Assembly (NCBI RefSeq): GCF_016802725.1
Contig: NC_052672.1
Coordinates: 9,434,710 to 9,498,709, forward strand
DNA from: Solenopsis invicta
Taxonomy: Eukaryota > Arthropoda > Insecta > Hymenoptera > Formicidae
DNA length: 64,000 nucleotides
Direction of reading: 5' to 3'
The position numbers and the translations under genes are program-made. Of the stretch, positions 54,771-64,000 are shown piece by piece. The notes under the pieces were generated by a model. The model did not search any database, was not told the origin of the DNA, and saw only the letters and a list, made by a program, of their open reading frames with translations. Positions within the stretch are counted from its first letter, which is position 1; every line of letters starts with the position of its first letter.

Positions 54771-57700
54771 GTCTTGCACTTTAGCGATTCGATCTATTAT
54801 GATAAAATTTAGAACTCTTCTGGGGGCTATAAAAACACAGAGATATTTGAGAAATTCGCAAAAAAATTTTACTCAAAAATTTCGTACTTTGATTGATATA
54901 ACTCTTTCGTTTTTCACTTTAACGATTTGATCCATAATGATAAAAGTTAGTACTCTTCTCGGGGCTATGAAAACACAGAGTAATTAAAGAAATTCGCAAA
55001 AAACATTTTACTCAAAAATTTCGAAATTTGACTGATATAAGTCTTCCCTTTTTCACTTCAACAATTCGATATATTGTGATAAAAGTTACAACTCTTCTGT
55101 GGACTATCAGAACACAGAGATATTGGAGAAATTCGGAAAAAAATCAATTTTATTAAAAAATTCGAACTTTGACTGATATAACTCTTTCGTCTGGCACTTT
55201 AGCGATTCGATCTATTATGATAAAAGTTAGAACTCTTCTGGGGGCTATAAAAACACAGAGATATTTGAGAAATTCGCAAAAAAGTTTTACTCAAAAATTT
55301 CGTACTTTGATTGATGTAACTCTTTCGTTTTTAACTTTAACGATTTGATCCATGATGATAAAAGTTAGAACTCTTTTCGGGGCTAACAGAACACAGATAT
55401 GTTTGAGAAATAAGGAAAAAAGTTTTACTCAAAGATTTCGTACTTTGATTGATATAACTCTTTCGTTTTTCACTTTAACGATTTGATCCATAATGATAAA
55501 AGTTAGAACTCTTCTCGGGGCTATCCGAACACATAGATAATAAAGAAATTCGCAAAAAAAATTTTACTCAACAATTTCGAAATTTGACTGATATAAGTCT
55601 TCCCTTGTTTCCTTCAAAAATTCGATACATCGTGATAAAAGTTACAACTCTTCTGTGGGCTATCAGAACACAGAGATATTGCAAAAATTCGGAAAAAAAC
55701 CAGTTTTACTCAAAAATTTCGAACTTTGACTGATATAACTCTTTCGTCTTGCACTTTAGCGGTTCGATCTATTATGATAAAATTTAGAACTCTTCTGGGG
55801 GCTACAAAAACACAGAGATACTTGAGAAATTCGCAAAAAGTTTTACTCAAAAATTTCGTACTTTGATTGATATAACTCTTTCGTTTTTCAATTTAACGAT
55901 TTGATCCATAATGATAAAAGTTAGAACTCTTCTCGGGGATATCAGAACACATAGATAATAAAGAAATTCGCAAAAAAAATTTTACTCAACAATTTCGAAG
56001 TTTGACTGATATAAGTCTTCCCTTTTTTCCTTGAAAAATTCGATACATCGTGATAAAAGTTACAACTCTTCTGTGGGCTAACAGAACACAGAGATATTGG
56101 AAAAATTCGGAAAAAAACCAATTTTACACAAAAATTTTGAACTTTGACTGATATAACTCTTTCGTCTTGCACTTTAGCGATTCGATCTATTATGATAAAA
56201 TTTAGAACTCTTCTGGGGGCTATAAAAACACAGAGATATTTGAGAAATTCGCAAAAAAGTTTTACTCAAAAATTTCGTACTTTGATTGATATAACTCTTT
56301 CGTTTTTAACTTTAACGATTTGATCCATAATGATAAAAGTTAGAACTTTTCTCGGGGCTATCAGAACACAGAGATGTTTGATAAATTAGCAAAAAAGTTT
56401 TACTAAAAAATTTCGTACTTTGATTGATATAACTCTTTCGTTTTTCACTTTAACGATATGATCCATAATGATAAAAGTTAGAACTCTTCTCGGGCCTATC
56501 AGAACACAGAGATATTAAAGATATTCGCAAAAAAAATTTTACTCAACAATTTCGAAATTTGACTGATATAAGTCTTCCCTTTTTTTCCTTCAAAAATTCG
56601 ATACATCGTGATAAAAGTTACAACTCTTCTGTGGGCTATCAGAACACAGAGATATTGGAAAAATTCGAAAAAAAACCAATTTTACTCAAAAATTTCGAAC
56701 TTTGACTGATATAACTCTTTCGTCTTGCACTTTAGCGATTCGATCTATTATGATAAAATTTAGAACTCTTCTGGGGGCTATAAAAACACAGAGATACTTG
56801 AGAAATTCGCAAAAAAGTTTTACTCAAAAATTTCGTACTTTGATTGATATAACTGTTTCGTTTTTCAATTTAACGATTTGATCCATAATGATAAAAGTTA
56901 GAACTCTTCTGGGGGCTATAAAAACACAGAGATATTTGAGAAATTCGCAAAAAAGTTTTACTCAAAAATTTCGTACTTTGATTGATATAACTCTTTCGTT
57001 TTTCACTTTAACGATATGATCCATAATGATAAAAGTTAGAACTTCTCTCGGGGCTATCCGAACACATAGATAATAAAGAAATTCGCAAAAATAATTTTAC
57101 TCAACAATTTCGAAATTTGACTGATATAAGTCTTCCCTTTTTTCCTTCAAAAATTCGATACATCGTGATAAAAGTTACAACTCTTCTGTGGGCTATCAGA
57201 ACACAGAGATATTGGAAAAATTCGGAAAAAAACCAATTTTACTCAAAAACTTCGTACTTTGACTGATATAACACTTTCGTCTTGCACTTTAGCGATTCGA
57301 TCTATTATGATAAAATTTAGAACTCTTCTGGGGGCTATAAAAACACAGAGATACTTGAGAAATACGCAAAAAAGTTTTACTCAAAAATTTCGTACTTTGA
57401 TTGATATAAGTCTTTCGTTTTTCACTTTAACGATTTGATCCATAATGATAAAAGTTAGAACTCTTCTCGGGGCTATCAGAACACAGAGATATTAAAGAAA
57501 TTCCCAAAAAAAATTTTACTCAACAATTTCGCAATTTGACTGATATAAGTCTCCCCTTTTTCCTTCAACAATTCGATACATCGAGATAAAAGTTACAACT
57601 CTTCTGTGGGCTATCAGAACACAGAGATATTGGAGAAATTCGGAAAAAAACCAATTTTACTCAAAAATTTCGAACTTTGACTGATATAACTCTTTCGTCT

Positions 57701-59225
57701 TGCACTTTAGCGATTCGATCTATTATGATAAAAGTTAGAACTCTTCTGGGGGCTATAAAAACACAGAGATATTTGAGAAATTCGCAAAAAAGTTTTACTC
57801 AAAAATTTCGAACTTTGACTGATATAACTCTTTCGTCTTGCACTTTAGCGATTCGATCTATTATGATAAAATTTAGAACTCTTCTGGGGGCTATAAAAAC
57901 ACAGAGATACTTGAGAAATTCGCAAAAAAGTTTTACTCAAAAATTTCGTACTTTGATTGATATAACTGTTTCGTTTTTCAATTTAACGATTTGATCCATA
58001 ATGATAAAAGTTAGAACTCTTCTGGGGGCTATAAAAACACAGAGATATTTGAGAAATTCGCAAAAAAGTTTTACTCAAAAATTTCGTACTTTGATTGATA
58101 TAACTCTTTCGTTTTTCACTTTAACGATTTGATCCATAATGATAAAAGTTAGAACTTCTCTCGGGGCTATCCGAACACATAGATAATAAAGAAATTCGCA
58201 AAAAAAATTTTACTCAACAATTTCGAAATTTGACTGATATAAGTCTTCCCTTTTTTCCTTCAAAAATTCGATACATCGTGATAAAAGTTACAACTCTTCT
58301 GTGGGCTATCAGAACACAGAGATATTGGAAAAATTCGGAAAAAAACCAATTTTACTCAAAAACTTCGAACTTTGACTGATATAACTCTTTCGTCTTGCAC
58401 TTTAGCGATTCGATCTATTATGATAAAATTTAGAACTCTTCTGGGGGCTATAAAAACACAGAGATACTTGAGAAATACGCAAAAAAGTTTTACTCAAAAA
58501 TTTCGTACTTTGATTGATATAACTCTTTCGTCTTTAACTTTAACGATTTGATCCATAATGATAAAAGTTAGAACTTTTCTCGGGGCTATCAGAACACAGA
58601 GATGTTTGAGAAATAAGCAAAAAAGTTTTACTCAAAAATTTCGTACTTTGATTGATATAACTCTTTCGTTTTTCACTTTAACGATTTGATCCATAATGAT
58701 AAAATTTAGAACTCTTCTCGGGGCTATCAGAACACATAGATAATAAAGAAATTCGCAAAAAAAATTTTACTCAACAATTTCGAAATTTGACTGATATAAG
58801 TCTTCCCTTTTTTCCTTCAAAAATTCGATACATCGTGTTAAAAGTTACAACTCTTCTGTGGGCTATCAGAACACAGAGATATTGGAAAAATTCGGAAAAA
58901 AACCAATTTTACTCAAAAATTTCGAACTTTGACTGATATAACTCTTTCGTCTTGCACTTTAGCGATTCGATCTATTATGATAAAATTTAGAACTCTTCTG
59001 GGGGCTATAAAAACACAGAGATACTTGAGAAATACGCAAAAAGTTTTACTCAAAAATTTCGTACTTTGATTGATACAATTCTTTCGTTTTTCACTTTAAC
59101 GATTTGATCCATAATGATAAAAGTTAGAACTCTTCTCGGGGCTATCAGAACACAGAGATATTAAAGAAATTCCCCAAAAAAATTTTACTCAACTATTTCG
59201 CAATTTGACTGATATAAGTCTTCCC

Positions 59226-59311
59226 CCCTCTCGATGTGACCCACCTCAACGTGGTGAGAGGGTGAACTCCATCCCCGAATGTCTTCGGGGATGGGGGCCA
59301 AGAGGTCACGT
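59226..59311 (+). ncRNA. HDV-like self-cleaving ribozyme at the retrotransposon 5' end
   Basis: All helices of the HDV nested double pseudoknot are present in order. P1: 59226-59232 (CCCTCTC) with 59256-59262 (GAGAGGG), exactly 7 bp. J1/2: one G. P2: 59234-59241 with 59304-59311 (core GTGACC/GGTCAC, plus one wobble and one A-U). P3: 3 bp, either ACC/GGT (59243-59245/59253-59255, abutting P1) or CAC/GTG. P4: 59269-59279 with 59284-59294, 11 perfect bp, extendable by two pairs. J4/2 contains GGCCAAG, matching the GGC-N-AAG that holds the catalytic cytosine (here C59298). P1.1 is weak, a single likely G-C. Cleavage would be before 59226, the element boundary. HDV-like ribozymes are known at the 5' ends of R2 and some other non-LTR elements, where they release the element RNA from host co-transcripts. 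Confidence 0.85.
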
Positions 59312-59315
59312 GGAA

Positions 59316-59346
59316 GGCATTTGTCTTCAAACCGAAGACAAATGCC
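59316..59346 (+). other. Perfect 13-bp hairpin just after the ribozyme
   Basis: Arms 59316-59328 and 59334-59346 (GGCATTTGTCTTC and its complement) with a 5-nt loop, 4 nt after the ribozyme. It is followed by a smaller GCCTTG/CAAGGC stem (59344-59357). Possible roles are insulating the ribozyme fold or RNA binding by ORF1 protein; both are inferences. Confidence 0.8.
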
Positions 59347-59469
59347 TTGCCCAAGGCGTCTCCGGGCGCGGCGGGCACGGGAAGGAGAGGGGCTGGTAAT
59401 CCCTGTGTCTGGGGACGGTGTCGTTCTCACGGCTCGCGTCCTGGCACGGGGAGAGCCAGTCCCTCCGGG

Positions 59470-60005
59470 AAGGACGGGCCGGCGGGTTTTGGCGCTGCCA
59501 ATCCCGTCGGGCTGGGCCGTTCCGGGCCGCCTGGACGTATTCCAGGGCAGGGTCGGAGCGGCGGGGGTGTCCCGGCGCGTGCATCGTGGGAAACTCTCCC
59601 CGATGCATCGGGTCGGGGCGGCCCTCGGGCCGCTCGGACTTTTCCGAGGCAGGGCCGAGGGCGCGTGCGGACAGCGGCGAGGAGTCTCTGTGAAGGGACT
59701 TGTCCCGGAACGGAACTCCCCGCCGCCACCAATCGGACGAGACGGGCCGCTGGGACCCCGGTTCACCGGACCCAGCGGGCTGGGCCGTCTCCGGGCCGCC
59801 CGGATTTATTCCGGGTCAGGGTCGGAGCGGTGGAGGACGGTCCAGCGCGTTCCTCGTGGGAAACCCTCCCCGAGGTTGCGGGCTGGACTGGCTCCGGGGC
59901 CGCTCGGAAGTATTCCGAGGCGGGGCCCGGGGCGGTGTTGGCTGGCCCGGCATTCCGCGACGGCGTCCCTTCCGAAGCGTGTGCCGGGCCGGAGTCTTGT
60001 CCCCC
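59470..60005 (+). repeat. Two diverged ~268-bp tandem repeats in the 5'UTR
   Basis: Matching landmarks lie 268-269 bp apart: GCTGGGCCGT at 59511/59779, CCGGGCCGCC at 59522/59791, CAGGGTCGGAGCGG near 59547/59816, CGTGGGAAAC near 59585/59855, and CCGCTCGGA near 59630/59899. The copies differ at many positions. Tandem 5' repeats serve as promoter units in some non-LTR elements. The long open frames through here (e.g. 59279-60262) arise from GC richness and this duplication. Confidence 0.8.
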
Positions 60006-60367
60006 CAGGGGAGTTGTCACCCCCCTGGGTGGACGTGCTGGTCGCCACGGCGGCTAGGGTGCGGAAGGGGCGTCGCTTCCGTTGCCCGACCCGTCCGTGG
60101 GGCCCCCCGGGTGGCGCCACCCGTGACGGTGCCCCCGCTGTCGGAGGCGGGGGACCCCTGAAAGCCCATACGGGGCGAGCCCTTGATGGCTCCTCCGTAT
60201 GGGTGTGTAGGGGGCTGGAGGCCCGTGCCCTGGATGTCACATCCCCAGGGCCTGCGCCATAAGCCGACCCCCCCGGAGTACCGGGGGCACCCGTACCGGT
60301 CATGTTTCGGCGGGGTGGGAGATACGCCGGTCGGTCCAGCCGTAACGGGGAGTGGGATCAAACAAAA

Positions 60368-63309
60368 ATGAATTATGAAATTAAAAACGAGGCAGGAAAA
60401 AGCGGTACGCCCAAAGGCGCCCGCTTGTGTGCTGGATCGGGAGGGACGAGATCTTCGTCCTCTCCTGACCTATTGAAAGGAGACATCTCTCCCGCAGAAG
60501 GGAGAGATGCCACTAAACACGCGAGGGGACCCTCTATGGGGACTGGAGGGCTGGAGCTTTCAGCCCGTCCAGTTCCCCGGGGAACCCCCCCCCACAAAAA
60601 GGAGGAGACCAGGAAGCTCCAAGTTACACTGGAGGACTTCCTCCCCAAGGGGGAGAAGGCACGCCTCACTGGCTCGAGGCCGGGCCCGGCCTGCAGTAAG
60701 GGCGCTAAACCCGATAACTGCCGGCCGGATGAAACCCGCCTCGAGCCGAGAAGTACTCCCGGGCCAAGCCAGGGAAACAGGGAAAGACCCTCCCTGCCGC
60801 CCTCACCGACACCTGCCGGGGCGCCCATCCATATGGATGTGGACTCCGATGTAGAGTCGGTGGGACGGGGAACTAAGAGGGCACATAAGAAGACGGTTCC
60901 CGCATATTACATCTCTTCGTCGACCGAGTCGGATGAAGGTCCGACGAAGAGAGGACGCGGGAGACCCGCCAAAGACCCCTCCCATAAGGGGCAATTTACG
61001 GCCCAGGCCCTGGCACAGAAGGCGGAAGCCGAAAAGGCCAAACAATTAAAGAAAGACCACAGGGCAATCACAAACCCTGAGGTCAAGCCCACCTCTGGGC
61101 GCGCCACGAGGGCGCAAAATGAAGCCCTCGAGCGCGCAGAGGAACTGGAGGCACAGCCCCTGGCTGCGGTGGCGGCTGTCATGTCCAATAGTTTGGGCAT
61201 GATAGCCAAGTCCGTGGAGCGGTCCGGCAACATCCAAGGTCCCATCAAGAGGGACCTATGGACCGCTTACACGGAACTGACGGCTGGCCTGACCGCCATC
61301 GTGGCCAGGCAAGGGGAGAGTAATGAAGCGCGACTCCAACGGGAGGAAAGTGCGGCCCTAAAGAAAGCCAGGGCCAAATGGGCCAAGGAAAAGGCTAAGC
61401 TGGAGGCAGAGCTCGGCCAACTGAGAGTCCGCGTCGAGCGCCTCCAGTGCCCTTCCATGGCCCAAGGTGGTGAATACACCGACGCCGAGGTCCAGACGGA
61501 CCTCGACGAAGAGGTCCTGGGGGCCCTGGTGGGACCGCCCTCCCACGTGCCAGATCCAAATGAGGATTTGGACACGGGAGCAGAGGAGCTTCCCGCCCCG
61601 GAACCCCCTCAGCTGGTGGGCGGCGCGACCATGCGACCCAAAAAAGGGCCGATGGTCGTGTCCGTGGAGAAGTTAAAAGAGCCCCTGGTCATATCAGCCA
61701 GGGACTTCAAAAAGCCCTATTACCGTCCGCCGCTGCAGGGGGTCAGCAAACAGCTGAACCCCCTGTCGAAAGCGGCGGACCGGGTAGCGGCTCCCGCCTC
61801 CCGCACCTCCTTCCCCTCCCTTCCCCCTCCCTCCAGTTCTCTGGAGACGTCGGGATGGGCCAGGGTGGAGGATGGCGGGAGAAAAGAGAAGAAGAGGGCG
61901 AAAGCCCTGACCGAGGACGGCCTCAAGGAGGCTCTTTCCAGAGTTCTCCCGGCCGTCCTCGCTGAGATGGGGCTCCTTCCCGCCCCTAGGGTGCCAGAGA
62001 GGCCCAGGGCGCCCCCGACTGCGGGCAAGACTGCCAGGCAGTCCGGGGCTGCCCCCCAGAAGGGAGCGGGCAACGCGGTCGCAACGACCGCGAAGCCCGC
62101 CCCGACGCAGAAGACGACCACCCCGTCCATACTGGAGTTATGGACGGAGGTGGTCTCCAAAAAGTCGAGACGGAAGGCCGCTAGAGCCGTCGAGGAGGCG
62201 GCAAAGACGGCCCCCACGGTGAAGAGGCCGACAAGGGTCCTTCCGGTCCCGCCCCAAAAAACCCCCCCCAACAATCTTCTTCGAAGAAGAAGAAGAAGAA
62301 AAGGGGCGGGCGTGGAGGGGGCCAAGGGGGTCCCGGGGGGCCACCCCCACCGAGCGGTGTCAGCTCCCAGGGCCCGGCTAGGGTGACCAGAATCAAGCCG
62401 CCGACTACAGCGGCAGTCACGGTCACCTGTGCCGACCCGGGAGCATATGCGCAGGTCCTCAAGACCGCGAGGGAGAGAGTTGATCTCTCCTCCCTCGGAA
62501 TCGAGGACCTGCGCCCCCGCAGAGCGGTCACGGGAGCCCTGATTCTCGAGGTTAGGGGCGTCGATAATGGTACAAAAGCCGATGCCCTGGCCGAGGGGAT
62601 CAGAGCTGCCCTGACGGGACGGGACGACGTCAAGGTAGCTCGACCGTGCAAGACGGTCGAGCTACGCTTGACCGGCCTGGACGATTCGGTCACCTCCAGC
62701 GAGGTGGCCGAGGTCCTGGGAGCCATGGGAGGATGCTCCCCCCACGATTTGAAAGTGGGGGATATCCGTATGGCTCCCAATGGGCTGGGCACCTGCTGGG
62801 TGCGCTGCCCAGCGAAGGCGGGCAAGGCAGTCTTGGCCGCCCCCCGGGTTAGGGTGGGCTGGTCAAGCTGCCGAGTGGCGCTGCTCCCTTCGCGGGGACT
62901 CCAGTGCCACCGGTGCCTGGCCACGGGCCACGTCCAGGCCAAGTGCAGCAGCCGGATCGACAGATCCGGCTGCTGCTACAGATGCGGAGGCATTGGCCAT
63001 CTGGCCAATGCCTGCAAGGAGAAAGCGGGCTGCCCGGTCTGTAAAGACGCGGGCAAGCCCGCCGAACATCGGATTGGTGCGAAGGGGTGCCTGGCGAACA
63101 AGCCTCAAAAGGCACCCCCGAGCGCCGGGGGCCGCAGCGAGGCGGGGTCGACAGCAACGCCAACCCCGCCGCAGATCGCGGCCCCCCCGGAGATAGAAGC
63201 TCCTCTCCCGCAAAGGGAGAGGAGAGTCAGAGAGGAGGAAGCAGCAACAGACTGCGTAGAGATGCAGGAGGTGGAGGAGCCTCGGGAGCAAGCCAACGAT
63301 GCCCCCTAG
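60368..63309 (+). CDS. R1-clade ORF1 (gag-like nucleic-acid-binding protein), one frameshift
   Basis: RNA-packaging protein of the retrotransposon. I chose ATG 60368 (context AACAAAAATGA) over the in-frame ATG at 60302. The first frame runs to TAG 62384-62386, but family sequence leaves it at a run of six A and eight C (62256-62269). It continues one base back, through a Lys/Gly-rich stretch, to TAG 63307-63309. Features: AT-hook-like TKRGRGRPAK (about residues 195-204 from this start), a coiled coil near residues 320-360 (ALKKARAKWAKEKAKLEAEL), Pro/Ala-rich linkers, then three zinc knuckles. These are CHRCLATGHVQAKC, CYRCGGIGHLANAC and the variant CPVCKDAGKPAEHR...C. The break is most simply a 1-bp indel in a homopolymer or an assembly error. 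Slippage translation at C CCC CCC is possible but unproven. Confidence 0.88.
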
Positions 63310-64000
63310 GCTCCTCCAGGCCAACCTCAACCACGCCAGGGCTGCGCAGGACATGCTTGCGCAGTGCCTGGCGGAGGGAGGTGGCGGGCTGGCCATCGTC
63401 GCCGATCCTTATAGGATACCCGAGGGCAACCCCAACTGGGTTGGAGATCCCTCGGGGAAGGTGGCGATGGTCAGCCATCACGTGCCGGGCGCTCCGCCGA
63501 TGATTCCGATATCGGCTCGGAGAGGGCTTCGTGATGGTCGAGTATGGACCCATCGACGTTATGGGATGTTACTTCCCCCTAGCCTTAACAGGGGGGAATA
63601 CGAGGCGGCCCTGGATGCCATGGAGAGCGAGATTATAGCTCGCTCTCCTAGGCCGGTCGTCGTGGGGGGAGACCTCAACGCCCACGCTGTGGCTTGGGGC
63701 TCCCCTCGCACAGACCTTAGGGGCCGCCTCACCCTGGAGTTTGCGGCGGGGCTCGGCCTGGTCCTGTTGAACAGGGGCCGGGTCAGCACCTTCGTGGGGG
63801 CAAGGGGGGAGTCCATCGTTGACGTGACGTGGGCTTCCCCCAACGCCCTTAACAGGGTGAAGGGATGGCGCGTGGAGACGGGCTCCTTGGGAGAGCTGTC
63901 TGATCATAGACTAATCTCCATGGAGCTCGTCTCCCCCCCCGCGGAGACGCGCGAGTCACGCCGCCGCAAACGCGATGGACGTCGATGGGTTCTGAGGAAG
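63299..64000 (+). CDS. R1-clade ORF2, endonuclease domain (partial, runs off window)
   Basis: The start ATG overlaps the end of ORF1 by 11 bp (ATG 63299, ORF1 TAG 63307-63309). The 234 codons present encode an APE-type endonuclease that nicks the insertion target. Motifs: LQANLNHARAA at the N-terminus, IVADPYRIP at the catalytic acid position (Asp where most relatives have Glu), GGDLNAHAVAWGS, SIVDVTWASP and LSDHRLISMEL. About 19 codons (near 63520-63578) read in the wrong frame. A one-base gain near 63521 is balanced by a one-base loss in the C-run at 63575-63579, so downstream motifs return to frame. This region should form a central strand of the fold, so this copy may be inactive unless these are sequence errors. 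Confidence 0.87.
   Translation, partial: MPPRLLQANLNHARAAQDMLAQCLAEGGGGLAIVADPYRIPEGNPNWVGDPSGKVAMVSHHVPGAPPMIPISARRGLRDGRVWTHRRYGMLLPPSLNRGEYEAALDAMESEIIARSPRPVVVGGDLNAHAVAWGSPRTDLRGRLTLEFAAGLGLVLLNRGRVSTFVGARGESIVDVTWASPNALNRVKGWRVETGSLGELSDHRLISMELVSPPAETRESRRRKRDGRRWVLRK

Larger units (their letters stand above)
19190..59225 (+). repeat. 139-bp satellite core: A-B-C higher-order repeat, about 417 bp, 40 kb
   Basis: About 288 tandem monomers in one orientation. Type A has ATTCGATACATCGTGATAA, TTCGGAAAAAA and TTCGTCTTGCACTTTAGC. Type B has GATTCGATCTATTATGATAA and GCAAAAAAGTTTTACTC. Type C has GATTTGATCCATAATGATAA and GATATAAGTCTTCCC. The order A-B-C recurs with a 417-418-bp period (A starts at 19701, 20119, 20537, 20954, 21371). 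B/C hybrid monomers give 4-monomer units in places (e.g. 52,981-53,130). Low divergence between units, mostly single substitutions and 1-bp indels in A-runs, points to recent homogenisation. Open frames of 75-106 codons in it are monomer translations, not genes. No CENP-B-box-like motif or TTAGG telomere repeat was noticed. Confidence 0.97.
59226..64000 (+). mobile_element. R1-clade non-LTR retrotransposon, 5' portion (runs off window)
   Basis: An abrupt change at 59226 from AT-rich satellite to GC-rich sequence, after a C-type monomer ending GATATAAGTCTTCCC. In order: HDV-like ribozyme, structured 5'UTR with two ~268-bp repeats, gag-like ORF1, and ORF2 beginning with an APE-type endonuclease. 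The intact 5' end suggests a full-length insertion. It lies in the same orientation relative to the satellite as the first R1 element, but enters the monomer at another position. RT and 3' end are beyond the window, so family identity with the first element cannot be tested here. Confidence 0.9.

Noticed and set aside
22452..57994. Many 75-106-codon open frames with near-identical peptides in the satellite
   Set aside because: They are translations of the tandem monomer. They start and stop with monomer phase, shift frame at each 1-bp indel and show no selection for coding.
19190..59225. Regularly spaced repeats resembling a CRISPR array
   Set aside because: The whole 139-bp unit is repeated, with no unique spacers, in a eukaryotic genome.
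19190..59225. CENP-B box or TTAGG telomere repeats in the satellite
   Set aside because: Looked for by eye; no TTCG-N4-A-N2-CGGG-like motif and no TTAGG runs were seen. A systematic scan was not possible.
59279..60262. 327-codon open frame with internally repeated peptide
   Set aside because: It begins inside ribozyme helix P4 and spans the duplicated 5'UTR. Openness follows from very high GC, and several other frames here are open too.

Overview
The window looks like an insect nuclear genome, most likely a hymenopteran. That guess rests on AT-rich introns and intergenic DNA, GC-rich R1-clade retrotransposons with three-knuckle gag proteins, and a large 139-bp satellite. The species cannot be fixed from the sequence. 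About 12 kb of single-copy DNA with two host genes is followed by about 52 kb of satellite broken by retroelements.

Positions 1-12,130 are host DNA. The + strand carries the last 12 exons (776 codons) of protein kinase N: end of the HR1 region, C2-like domain, proline-rich linker, AGC kinase domain and C-tail. An AT-rich interval with microsatellites follows. The - strand then carries a complete four-exon gene for tRNA-splicing endonuclease subunit Sen15 (184 aa), assembled here from splice sites and conserved motifs. A 35-bp-arm palindrome lies about 300 bp upstream of its start codon.

Positions 12,131-59,225 are a satellite of ~139-bp monomers. The left edge is monomeric and diverged. The 40-kb core (19,190-59,225) is a higher-order repeat of three monomer types, A-B-C, with a ~417-bp period, plus 4-monomer variants and recent block duplications. 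Near the left edge are a probable solo LTR (13,066-14,081; TGTG...CACA ends, 5-bp target duplication) and a 5'-truncated R1-clade element (14,433-19,189; 14-bp target duplication, poly-A tail). A 1.94-kb piece of Ty3/Gypsy pol without LTRs sits inside the R1 reverse transcriptase ORF, with no duplication or loss of R1 sequence.

Positions 59,226-64,000 are the 5' portion of a second R1-clade element that runs off the window. It has a GC-rich 5'UTR with two ~268-bp repeats, a gag-like ORF1 (AT-hook-like motif, coiled coil, three CCHC-type knuckles; one frameshift at a C8 tract) and the endonuclease part of ORF2, overlapping ORF1 by 11 bp. Its first 86 nt fold on paper into the nested double pseudoknot of an HDV-like self-cleaving ribozyme, with P1, P2, P3, P4 and a GGC-N-AAG-type J4/2 strand. 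Its predicted cleavage site falls at the satellite/element boundary. This is the strongest find in the window.

Together the window suggests a satellite (centromeric or other heterochromatic block) used as a landing site by R1-clade retrotransposons. One of them appears to free its RNA 5' end with a ribozyme.
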